Made by a program: the position numbers and the translations under genes
Notes under the pieces: model-generated
The model's database searches: none
Told to the model about the DNA's origin: nothing
The model's input: the letters and a program-made list of their open reading frames with translations, nothing else
Shown here: positions 1-5,899 of the stretch, piece after piece
Layout: each line of letters begins with the position of its first letter
How positions within the stretch are numbered: the stretch's first letter is position 1
Source of the DNA: Candidatus Zipacnadia bacterium
GTDB lineage: Bacteria > Armatimonadota > Zipacnadia > Zipacnadales > Zipacnadaceae
Length of the DNA stretch: 5,899 nt
Reading direction: 5' to 3'
Assembly: GCA_029821255.1 (NCBI GenBank)
Contig: JALGTS010000101.1
Location: 1-5,899, forward strand

Positions 1-25
1 GGCAAGCCGCGGTGCTATCCTCTAT

Positions 26-1402
26 TCACTCAGACTCCGCAAGCGGCCTGCTGACAAGCCCTTTGTCCAGCGCTACCCAATAGAGCGTCTCCGCATAGAT
101 CAAGCTATAGCTGTGCAGCTTCTCGTACTCGTAAGTGGTCAAGGCATAACGCAGGGTATGAGCAAACTGCTCGCGGACCCGATCAATACGCATCATAGGA
201 TCGTGATCAGCAGCATAGGCTATCACCAGCATTGCTTCGCAGGGGCGGCGGACAACTTCATCCTCAAACTGCCAACCAGGTGGCTCAAACGAGATGCCCC
301 CCTTGTGAAAGCCGTCGGGTGGGTAACGCTTGCGCCAGTCTGGATCCCAGTCAGCGCTTGCCACCTGTTCCGAGTCATAGCGATAACAGGCCAGGACCGC
401 ATACCACATACCCCGCGCACAAGCCGTCAAGCTGGTAGTATAGCACTTACGGATGTCGTCGTTGGTTTCCAGCGCAATCAGTGGGATCAGCGAGGCGGCG
501 TTTTGCAAAATGACATAGGGAGTACCAGTCATCGCCAACCAATCCTGAATGCTGTCCAAGCGCGCATAGTTTTGTTCGGCCAGCTTCTGTTGATAGAGCT
601 CCAGCCAATGGGGATCGGCGCTCAGATCATAGGCGATGAGTAGCAATTCCAGAAGCCGAGAGCTGCGGTCTATCCGAATAGCATCCAGGTTGCACCAATA
701 GGCGGGTTTGCCGTCCTCCTGCAGAATCTGCCAACCGTCGCGCTCCAGGCGGGTACAGACATCGTGGACAACCTGTTTGATGGCAGCTACCTCCTGCGGA
801 GTGGCAATGTCCGAGTGGGCATAGACCCACATCCCATGGAACCACCAGGTGTACTGGTCTACCGAGGAGGCCGGATACCAGTGCTGGCCATCATAAGTCA
901 AGCTACGCACGATCAAGCCAGTCTCCTGACTACAAGTGGCAGTGCGCATTAATCCTTGGTAGAGCCGGCGAGCCTTCTCTGCGTATTGCGTCTCACCTGT
1001 CAGGCGGTAGGCTGTGACCATCGCTGTAAGGTATACCCCACCGTTTAGCGACGAATCTTCCATGCCCGTTGACCAGCCCTGGGGATTGGGATAACGCCGG
1101 GCGATCTCCTCAGCAGTAGGCAACCACCAAAACGGCGGCCGGGCATCCTCGTCCGGGCCAACGTAGTCGTAGATTAGCCCAAGTTGGGGATGGATCAAAC
1201 GCTCCCAGATACGCTGATGACAGGTCTGCATTTGCTGTGCGAGGACAGCATCGGTGGGAGACTGTGGGGTAGCTTGCAGCATGGGGTGTTGTCCTAACTC
1301 GCACAACGCAAGGCAAGCCATGGCTACGGCCACTGTCCATCTGGACAAATGCCTGGCCGGTCTCCCCTTGCCTCCTCTCCTCCTTTCTGTGCCTGCTTGC
1401 AT
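26..1402 (-). CDS. Exported (alpha/alpha)6-barrel, six-hairpin glycosidase-like protein
   Basis: Complete gene of about 458 residues, ending in TGA at 26-28. I chose the ATG at 1400-1402 because a GGAG (plus-strand 1412-1415) lies 9 nt upstream. A GTG at 1415-1417 would add five residues (METII) but has no ribosome binding site. The N-terminus is Arg/Lys-rich, followed by a hydrophobic stretch WTVAVAMACLALC (about residues 22-34), which fits a Sec signal peptide. The mature part is rich in Trp, Tyr and amphipathic helices, with helical repeats such as GGVYLTAMVTAYRLTGETQYAEKARRLYQGL, typical of (alpha/alpha)6 glycosidases and lyases. Motifs that stand out are GWSTGMED (about 109-116), SSVDQYTWW (about 179-187) and WCNLDAIR (about 236-243); their acidic residues are candidate catalytic groups. 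It is divergently transcribed from the large hydrolase. Exact family and substrate are not recognised; the fold assignment is inference from sequence style. Confidence 0.8.
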   Translation of the reverse strand: MQAGTERRRGGKGRPARHLSRWTVAVAMACLALCELGQHPMLQATPQSPTDAVLAQQMQTCHQRIWERLIHPQLGLIYDYVGPDEDARPPFWWLPTAEEIARRYPNPQGWSTGMEDSSLNGGVYLTAMVTAYRLTGETQYAEKARRLYQGLMRTATCSQETGLIVRSLTYDGQHWYPASSVDQYTWWFHGMWVYAHSDIATPQEVAAIKQVVHDVCTRLERDGWQILQEDGKPAYWCNLDAIRIDRSSRLLELLLIAYDLSADPHWLELYQQKLAEQNYARLDSIQDWLAMTGTPYVILQNAASLIPLIALETNDDIRKCYTTSLTACARGMWYAVLACYRYDSEQVASADWDPDWRKRYPPDGFHKGGISFEPPGWQFEDEVVRRPCEAMLVIAYAADHDPMMRIDRVREQFAHTLRYALTTYEYEKLHSYSLIYAETLYWVALDKGLVSRPLAESE

Positions 1403-1411
1403 AATTATTGT

Positions 1412-1415
1412 CTCC
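1412..1415 (-). promoter_or_regulatory. Ribosome binding site (GGAG) deciding the ATG start
   Basis: On the minus strand GGAG is followed by nine bases (ACAATAATT) and then ATG at 1402. This spacing is good for translation start and is why the ATG is preferred over the upstream in-frame GTG at 1417, which has no purine-rich stretch in front of it. Confidence 0.65.
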
Positions 1416-1434
1416 ACATTCGCGAAATAGTATC

Positions 1435-1478
1435 AGATTAGTCCTGCCAGGTACGTACGGTCGCATAATAGATTAGTC
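1435..1478. repeat. 9-bp direct repeat pair with central 8-bp palindrome
   Basis: AGATTAGTC is present at 1435-1443 and again at 1470-1478, perfectly matched and ending at both edges. GTACGTAC (1451-1458) sits between them, with its centre within about 2 bp of the midpoint. The position between two divergent starts would suit an operator, but short repeats can arise by chance and no regulator is in the window. Confidence 0.35.
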
Positions 1479-1544
1479 ATAGGGTGGCTAATTCCTCCTC
1501 CTGAGAAGGTACAAGGCCGCCAGCAAAGAACAGGCCGTTACTGA

Positions 1545-1548
1545 GAGG
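1545..1548 (+). promoter_or_regulatory. Ribosome binding site (GAGG) deciding the start of the large hydrolase
   Basis: GAGG within GAGAGGG (1543-1549) lies 6 nt before the ATG at 1555 and 9 nt before a second ATG at 1558. The in-frame GTG at 1549 overlaps this element, so it is unlikely to be the true start. Confidence 0.6.
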
Positions 1549-1554
1549 GTGATA

Positions 1555-4545
1555 ATGATGCTCAGACAGCTCCTGGTAGTCTTCGTGTCTTTATTGATGG
1601 TTAGAGCAGTAGCAGGCAGTGCGGATAGCTACCAAGTGGGTAGCGACGGATTCATTCGACACTGGCTGGTCTGTGGGGGGTTCCCCAATCCGGGAGGGGC
1701 TCCGTTTCACAAGCCCCGGCAGTCGCTGGGGTTTGACGTCGACTTCCTGGCTGGCGTAGGTGGTGAGGCCAACATCCATCCCTATCCCGGTGCTCAAGTG
1801 GATGCCATCTTTCCCAAAACCACAGAGGACTACTGGGTATTTGGTGACCAGCGGCGGGTTCGCCAGACGTGGCAGAAACTGACTACTAATGCTGCTGATG
1901 GTTATGTGGATCTGCTGGGACCCAGTGAGCCGTCAGGATATGTCTGCAGCTATGCTTATTGCATCTTGCGCAGCCCCATCCAGCGCACAGCGCGCCTACT
2001 GGCAGGTTCTGATGACGGCATTAAGATATGGCTAAATGGGCAGGTGGTGCTGGCCCAGAATGTCTTTCGCAGTGCAAAGCCCGGCCAGAATGAGGCCGCA
2101 GTAGCGTTCAAGCCGGGCGACAATCCTCTGCTGATCAAGGTGAGCAACGACCAGGGAGGCTTTGGGTTTTATCTGCAATTACTTGATGAGCAGGGCCAAC
2201 CGTTGTCCACTGTGACAGTGGTATTGCCGGATAAGCCACAACTACCTGAGCCGGTGGATACTGTGGTGCTGGGCAAAGACCTCAGCGCTGCCCACTCGAT
2301 GCACGATCATAGCTTTGAGGTCATAGGCAACCACCATTTTTACGCACTTCAAGAAGATAGCTTGCATCTATCCAGCGAAGAGCGGCATCAACCCGGGATG
2401 CAAGCCACGCCAGATGACCGCCATACCAGCACTATGGGGCAGTTCATCATGGAGTTTCCCGATGGACAGGCTGGCCTGACTATAGACTTCGACCAGCGGA
2501 CCAAGTATGCCTATGGCAGTTGGTATCAGTCTTGGTTAGATGTATTTGTGGATAGGGAGAAGATAGGTACTATTCCGCCGTTGGCTATTCCCGACGAGGC
2601 CCAAACGATCGCTCGCCACGGGATCTGGCTTTTACCAATTGAGGTATCGGCTGGCGAGCATCAAGTGAGCATATTGGGGCACAACGGAGCTAATGTACGG
2701 CAGGTAACAGTTTACCCGGAGGCTGCAGAACAGTTACGGATGGCCCCCAGTAGTCTGCGGCCGCTGCTCGAGCGTCAGGTAGCTTGTTCAGAACGACCTG
2801 CCCGAGCTCTGACCAGGCCGATAAGCAAAAGTTTCCAAGCCGAGCCAGGCCAAAGGTACTTGCTCACAGCCACCATTATTGACGCTGACAACTTCGGTGC
2901 CCGTTTGCTAGCGCGGATCAATGAGATCGATCTGCTGCCCTTCTATACGGTGGGTTACGGCAATGACGGACGGCGACTGGACCAGCATGCCTATTGGGTG
3001 CTGGCGCCACAGTGGCTGGAAGAGGACAATACAGTCGTGCTGCAGCCTGGCGAGGAGGGCTGGGTGGTAGTTGGCGATGTGGACGTCCAGCCACTGGATG
3101 GACCTGCTCCACAGGTGGAAAACTCGCCGGCCTTTCCTGATTTTGGATTTGGAAACTCCATCTTTCTGCCCGACAATCCAGAGGATACAAACTCCCCAAC
3201 TATCCAGGCATGGCAGGGACTGTCGATGATGCCGGGAGGCTGGGCCCGAAGTGATGTGTATTGGTTACCGCATAAGCCAGGCGTTCTCCAGCCCAAGGCT
3301 GGCCAGTGGACCGAAGGAGCCGAGTATGCCCATGTAAAAGGAACTTTTGAGAATATGAAACGCGGGGCCAAGTGGTACTATGACCACGGTATTCAGATAC
3401 TGCTCATCTTCCAGACTTGGGGCTCACCGCCACTATGGGCCCGTCGCCCAGACACCGGTCATGCTAAAATGCCCGCTTACCGGGCTCTGGTGCGCAAAGT
3501 GGGCGAGGCTGTCGGCAAGTACGTGGATTGGTACGAGCCGTTCAATGAACCAAGCTTTGCCAAAGCCGTAGACCCCGATACTGTAGCCGATATTCTGAAC
3601 ACCTCCTACCGCACGGCGCCTTATACCTTCGCGGAGCTGCGCGATTTCATCCGGGCTACAGACGAGGAGCTGGCTGCTGCAGACCGTTGGGACGCTGATG
3701 GTGACGGCCAGAATGCCGGGGTTTTGCCTCTTGCCTACGGTACAGAAGGCAACAGCATCTACAACCCTATCGCCGGTGTTACCCCCTTACTTGCCGACTC
3801 CATTATATTGCACCACTCTCATGGCATCAGCTTTCACAATTATCGCAGCATACCATCCATTATGTTTGAAGCCAAATTTCTAAACGAGGCCATAGCAGAG
3901 GCGGAGGGGAGGACAAAACGCTGGCCGCAGCGAGAGGTTTGGATGACCGAAACAGGCATGCAGGGGCAGGACGACGGAAGACGGAGCAAATATACATGGG
4001 AAAGCCAGTACAGCTACTTCCGCAATCTGGAGCGGGCCCTGTTAGCCCACCCCGGTGTGCTGGATCACATAAATGTCTTCACGCTAAGAAGCGATAACTG
4101 GGGCATGGTGTGGTGGGGACCGTATGCGGGGCGGGAGGATAGAAATTATATACGTCTAACCAAAGCGGGTAATCTGATAATGCGGCCCATTGGCGTCAAG
4201 TATGTTCTGACCGGGCAGCCAGTGGAAGCACGGATGATAAACAGTGAGGAGGGCTCGCAGGCAGTAGTCAAGGCGGTTCGGGCATGGGGTAATCGGCTAC
4301 TGGTGGCAGCTACCAATCCTACCAAGCAGCGGCTGAGGTTTGGAGTAGCCCTGCCTATCCACAGAGGAGAGGTGAAGAAGCTGTACTGCTACGAAATCGA
4401 CAGCACTATTGGTGAAGGGAGCTTTGCCCAGCACAATGACAGTCTACTGGTGCGCTTTGACCTGCCCCCAGGTCGCACTATGCAGTATGTAGTAGATCTG
4501 ACTGAGGCAGCGGCTAACAAGCTATTCCCCAGTTCAATACAATAG
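1555..4545 (+). CDS. Secreted multidomain clan GH-A glycoside hydrolase with N-terminal beta-sandwich modules
   Basis: Complete gene, about 996 residues, from ATG 1555 (GAGG 6 nt upstream) to TAG 4543-4545. Residues 1-19 form a signal peptide (LLVVFVSLLMV, likely cleaved after AVA). Residues 33-75 carry HWLVCGGFPNPGG and GFDVDFLAGVGGEA, an N-terminal module. Residues about 95-215 look PA14-like, with the hallmark GSDDGIKIWLNG. Two further beta-rich segments fill about 216-520 and may bind carbohydrate. Residues about 527-890 form a TIM barrel: FQTWGSPPLWA (near 622), WYEPFNEP with candidate acid/base Glu665, FHNY (His761), and WMTETG with candidate nucleophile Glu799. Glu after beta-4 in an NEP motif and Glu after beta-7 are the clan GH-A signature, closest in style to GH39-like enzymes and indicating a retaining mechanism. 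A DxDxDG loop (Asp713, 715, 717) may bind calcium. Residues about 890-996 are a C-terminal beta domain. No membrane anchor or dockerin is seen. Substrate unknown. Confidence 0.88.
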   Translation: MMLRQLLVVFVSLLMVRAVAGSADSYQVGSDGFIRHWLVCGGFPNPGGAPFHKPRQSLGFDVDFLAGVGGEANIHPYPGAQVDAIFPKTTEDYWVFGDQRRVRQTWQKLTTNAADGYVDLLGPSEPSGYVCSYAYCILRSPIQRTARLLAGSDDGIKIWLNGQVVLAQNVFRSAKPGQNEAAVAFKPGDNPLLIKVSNDQGGFGFYLQLLDEQGQPLSTVTVVLPDKPQLPEPVDTVVLGKDLSAAHSMHDHSFEVIGNHHFYALQEDSLHLSSEERHQPGMQATPDDRHTSTMGQFIMEFPDGQAGLTIDFDQRTKYAYGSWYQSWLDVFVDREKIGTIPPLAIPDEAQTIARHGIWLLPIEVSAGEHQVSILGHNGANVRQVTVYPEAAEQLRMAPSSLRPLLERQVACSERPARALTRPISKSFQAEPGQRYLLTATIIDADNFGARLLARINEIDLLPFYTVGYGNDGRRLDQHAYWVLAPQWLEEDNTVVLQPGEEGWVVVGDVDVQPLDGPAPQVENSPAFPDFGFGNSIFLPDNPEDTNSPTIQAWQGLSMMPGGWARSDVYWLPHKPGVLQPKAGQWTEGAEYAHVKGTFENMKRGAKWYYDHGIQILLIFQTWGSPPLWARRPDTGHAKMPAYRALVRKVGEAVGKYVDWYEPFNEPSFAKAVDPDTVADILNTSYRTAPYTFAELRDFIRATDEELAAADRWDADGDGQNAGVLPLAYGTEGNSIYNPIAGVTPLLADSIILHHSHGISFHNYRSIPSIMFEAKFLNEAIAEAEGRTKRWPQREVWMTETGMQGQDDGRRSKYTWESQYSYFRNLERALLAHPGVLDHINVFTLRSDNWGMVWWGPYAGREDRNYIRLTKAGNLIMRPIGVKYVLTGQPVEARMINSEEGSQAVVKAVRAWGNRLLVAATNPTKQRLRFGVALPIHRGEVKKLYCYEIDSTIGEGSFAQHNDSLLVRFDLPPGRTMQYVVDLTEAAANKLFPSSIQ

Positions 4546-4561
4546 GTGACACCGATATAAT

Positions 4562-4602
4562 ATGCAAAGAGGTCAGCCCAGAGGAGGCTGACCTCTTTGC
4601 AT
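4562..4602. terminator. Bidirectional hairpin terminator between convergent genes
   Basis: A perfect 17-bp inverted repeat, ATGCAAAGAGGTCAGCC at 4562-4578 and its exact reverse complement at 4586-4602, encloses the 7-nt loop CAGAGGA. It fills most of the 64-bp gap between the TAG of the large hydrolase (4545) and the stop of the convergent DUF4091 gene (4610). There is no long T-run outside the stem. Read as an inner GC-rich 10-bp stem (GAGGTCAGCC), the following bases are TTTGCAT on both strands, giving a short T-tract each way. Position and symmetry fit a bidirectional terminator; its strength cannot be judged. Confidence 0.8.
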
Positions 4603-4609
4603 TGGTCGC

Positions 4610-5197
4610 TTACTCCACTTCAAGAGTAGGCAAGTTAAGCCGCTCAATGGTCTGGCCGAGCTTATTATGCCATCTGCGGTAGACCTCAGGGGCACCCGCA
4701 TTGGCAAGGACCTCCGCTACCGCCTCGTCCAGCATCCGGCGTACCTCATTAGCCCGTAGAGCATTGGGATTGCGGTCAACGTAACGCTGAAGCATGGTCA
4801 GGTACATGTGATCTTCAATACCGTCGGTCCAGGCGAACAGTCGCGGTGACCAGATTACCCACCAGCCATCCTCGCCCGCCTCCATACCCACCTCGTCGGG
4901 GTAACCGACCAGCCCGCAATTCATGCCATGGTAGTGCCAGGTACCCTGGCCATCCAGGTGGTAGTGGAAAGTGAACCATCCGTGCCAACGGTAAGGGCGC
5001 AGGGCGGGACTACCCCGGTAGGCCGAGCAGGTATAGCTCCAGATCGGCTTGCCAGTCTGGCGCATAAATGCCAGGCGCTCACCATCAGTGTCGGACATGA
5101 TCTGGGCAACATGCGGGCACCAGACATCCAGATACGGAGCTGCCGCCCTCACCATCAGTGTCGGACATGATCTGGGCAACATGCGGGCACCAGACAT
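4610..5197 (-). CDS. 3'-side fragment of the broken DUF4091/GH123-type gene (DUF4091 C-terminal half)
   Basis: The downstream open frame can be opened at the ATG at 5195-5197 inside the duplication, giving 195 residues. The first 16 or so (MSGARMLPRSCPTLMV) are out-of-frame translation of the repeat. The authentic sequence resumes at RAAAPYLDVWCPHVAQ and runs through KPIWSYTC, WHGWFTFHYHLDG and the DUF4091-like FAWTDGIEDHMYLTML to a helical C-terminus ending TLEVE. No well-placed ribosome binding site precedes that ATG, and the fragment lacks the catalytic pair, so it is probably not an independent gene. Confidence 0.65.
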   Translation of the reverse strand: MSGARMLPRSCPTLMVRAAAPYLDVWCPHVAQIMSDTDGERLAFMRQTGKPIWSYTCSAYRGSPALRPYRWHGWFTFHYHLDGQGTWHYHGMNCGLVGYPDEVGMEAGEDGWWVIWSPRLFAWTDGIEDHMYLTMLQRYVDRNPNALRANEVRRMLDEAVAEVLANAGAPEVYRRWHNKLGQTIERLNLPTLEVE

Positions 5198-5221
5198 CCA
5201 GATACGGAGCTGCCGCCCTCA
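5078..5221. repeat. Exact 70-bp tandem duplication (two copies)
   Basis: Copy 1 is 5078-5147 and copy 2 is 5148-5217, identical at all 70 positions; the match runs four further bases (CTCA) to 5221. CTCA thus bounds each end of the unit, as expected for duplication by replication slippage at a 4-bp microhomology. The unit length is not a multiple of three and shifts the reading frame of the minus-strand glycosidase gene. Both copies encode RAAAPYLDVWCPHVAQIMSD when read in the gene's own frame. Confidence 0.97.
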
Positions 5222-5899
5222 TCTCATGGATGTCGTCACTTTTGTCGCTGAAAATCTGAACTTTAGGATTCAATGACCGGATCAGTTTGCCTACTTTGAC
5301 GAATTCCGGTCCGAGATACTCATCATACGGATACATCATCCATCGGTCATAGCCCAAGCCTTCTTCCGCGAAGATCCTGGCAATCTTGTCAAGTACAGCG
5401 CCAGCTATCCTGGTATAGCCAGGCGAGCCAAACTCCAGCCGTGATAGCTTGCTACCACGGGCCGCTCCCAGCCAATCCATTCGCCGGAAATGGTAGGTAC
5501 ATCCCAGCAGCAGACGACGCATGTTAAATCGGCGGGCCGCCTTGGCAATATCTCGCAGATGGACTGACCTAATCGGCTGGTCTAACTGGCCTGATTCATC
5601 ATAGATTCCGTCCAGCATCAGGTGGCTGCGCTGGTCTAAGACGGTTCCCAGGACGTTACCGTAGTGCTGGTGGTAATCCTCCAGCATCCTGGCTGAAGCG
5701 CCAGTTGCAGGACCATAGATGTTCAGCCAGCAACAGACTGCCAAAGGCGACTGATCGGGCAGGCGGAAGTTCCACAGGCGCAAGTGCACTGTTACCTGCT
5801 GACTGCCGCCTGGCCAACTGCAGGTAAGTGTGCCCCGGTACAGGCCAGGACGAGCCATGGCGGGCAGCCGGGTAGCCAGCCACATCTGCCGCGTTTGCC
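5085..5899 (-). CDS. 5'-side fragment of the broken DUF4091/GH123-type gene (catalytic Asp-Glu half)
   Basis: This is the upstream open frame as it stands, entering from beyond the window and ending at TGA 5085-5087. It encodes the beta-sandwich end, most of the barrel and the candidate catalytic Asp-Glu pair. Its last 20 residues, beginning GGSSVSGCLVP after MSDTDGE, come from reading the second half of the duplication out of frame and are not authentic. The Met at 5885 is internal to the domain and should not be taken as the start. Confidence 0.7.
   Translation of the reverse strand, partial: QTRQMWLATRLPAMARPGLYRGTLTCSWPGGSQQVTVHLRLWNFRLPDQSPLAVCCWLNIYGPATGASARMLEDYHQHYGNVLGTVLDQRSHLMLDGIYDESGQLDQPIRSVHLRDIAKAARRFNMRRLLLGCTYHFRRMDWLGAARGSKLSRLEFGSPGYTRIAGAVLDKIARIFAEEGLGYDRWMMYPYDEYLGPEFVKVGKLIRSLNPKVQIFSDKSDDIHEMRAAAPYLDVWCPHVAQIMSDTDGEGGSSVSGCLVPACCPDHVRH

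Larger units (their letters stand above)
1403..1554. promoter_or_regulatory. Divergent intergenic regulatory region
   Basis: This 152-bp gap separates the start codons of two divergent genes and must hold promoters for both unless transcription enters from elsewhere. A 9-bp direct repeat AGATTAGTC occurs at 1435-1443 and 1470-1478 (35 bp apart), with the self-complementary GTACGTAC at 1451-1458 almost midway between. A CATAAT at 1464-1469 could be a plus-strand -10 box and TACTAT on the minus strand (about 1427-1432) a minus-strand one, but neither has a convincing -35 partner. On the minus strand an AGGAGGAGG (plus-strand 1494-1502) lies unusually far from the gene. Promoter positions are not established. 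Confidence 0.4.
4610..5899 (-). pseudogene. DUF4091/GH123-type glycoside hydrolase, 5'-partial and frameshifted by a 70-bp tandem duplication
   Basis: The gene runs leftward from beyond the window edge to a stop at 4610-4612. Reading is open to the last base (Gln-Thr-Arg-Gln precedes the first Met at 5885), and the opening MWLATRLPAMARPGLYRGTLT resembles the end of the N-terminal beta-sandwich of DUF4091/GH123 proteins, so the true start is missing. The catalytic barrel follows, with PYDE (Asp at 5322-5324, Glu at 5319-5321) matching the Asp-Glu pair used by GH123 enzymes in substrate-assisted hydrolysis. The C-terminal part has KPIWSYTC and DGIEDHMYL, typical of DUF4091. An exact 70-bp duplication at 5078-5221 shifts the frame by +1 after ...MSDTDGE. 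Deleting one copy gives about 405 continuous residues in the window. As written, the barrel is cut between its catalytic pair and its last strands, so neither half should be active. An assembly error is possible. Confidence 0.82.

Noticed and set aside
113..643. Plus-strand open frame of 176 codons opposite the (alpha/alpha)6 protein gene
   Set aside because: Its translation has no recognisable domain and it lies wholly antisense to a coherent exported protein, so it is a shadow frame.
1284..1304. LALC in the signal peptide of the minus-strand protein as a lipoprotein lipobox
   Set aside because: The residue before Cys is Leu rather than Gly, Ala or Ser, so the lipobox is poor and ordinary Sec export is more likely.
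1110..1466. Minus-strand open frame of 118 codons overlapping the start of the exported gene
   Set aside because: It is in another frame, is rich in Arg, Cys and Pro with no domain pattern, and conflicts with the signal-peptide-bearing frame.
2991..3371. Minus-strand open frame of 126 codons opposite the large hydrolase
   Set aside because: Low-complexity Ser/Pro/Gly-rich translation antisense to the catalytic domain; a shadow of the real gene.
4556..4561. Perfect TATAAT just after the large hydrolase stop codon
   Set aside because: No acceptable -35 lies 16-18 bp upstream, and downstream there is only the terminator hairpin and an antisense gene end, so it is probably chance in AT-rich sequence.
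5078..5221. The 70-bp repeat as a CRISPR or other repeat array
   Set aside because: There are only two copies, directly abutting with no spacer, and the unit encodes part of the enzyme, so it is a coding-sequence duplication.
5085..5221. Programmed frameshifting to read through the duplication
   Set aside because: No slippery heptamer or following structure is evident at the point where the frame changes, and read-through would insert a repeated 23-residue segment into a barrel strand region.

Overview
The window looks like a small locus for secreted carbohydrate-active enzymes from an uncultured, moderately GC-rich bacterium. The modular make-up (N-terminal 'WLV-x-G-x-FPNPGG' / 'GFDVDFLAGVGGEA' motifs, a PA14-like sandwich, a clan-A glycosidase barrel, a DUF4091/GH123-type enzyme) recalls environmental Planctomycetota, Armatimonadota, Verrucomicrobiota or Chloroflexota. 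That placement is an inference from protein style; no marker gene is present. I see no RNA gene, CRISPR array, insertion sequence or phage gene.

Layout: (1) 26-1402, minus strand: a complete exported protein of about 458 residues, probably an (alpha/alpha)6 six-hairpin glycosidase-like enzyme. (2) 1403-1554: a divergent intergenic region with the two ribosome binding sites, a 9-bp direct repeat flanking an 8-bp palindrome, and a purine-rich AGGAGGAGG on the minus strand. (3) 1555-4545, plus strand: a complete exported multidomain glycoside hydrolase of about 996 residues with beta-sandwich modules, a TIM barrel bearing NEP and TETG active-site motifs, and a C-terminal beta domain. (4) 4546-4609: a convergent intergenic gap filled by a perfect 17-bp inverted repeat, a likely bidirectional terminator. 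(5) 4610-5899, minus strand: a DUF4091/GH123-type glycosidase whose 5' end lies beyond the window and whose frame is broken by an exact 70-bp tandem duplication.

The three proteins probably act on the same or related extracellular glycans: one barrel enzyme with many accessory modules, one (alpha/alpha)6 enzyme, and one GH123-like enzyme. The substrate cannot be read from the sequence. No transporter, sensor or regulator is in view. The clearest anomaly is the 70-bp duplication. Removing one copy restores a single continuous reading frame, so it is either a very recent inactivating mutation or an assembly error.
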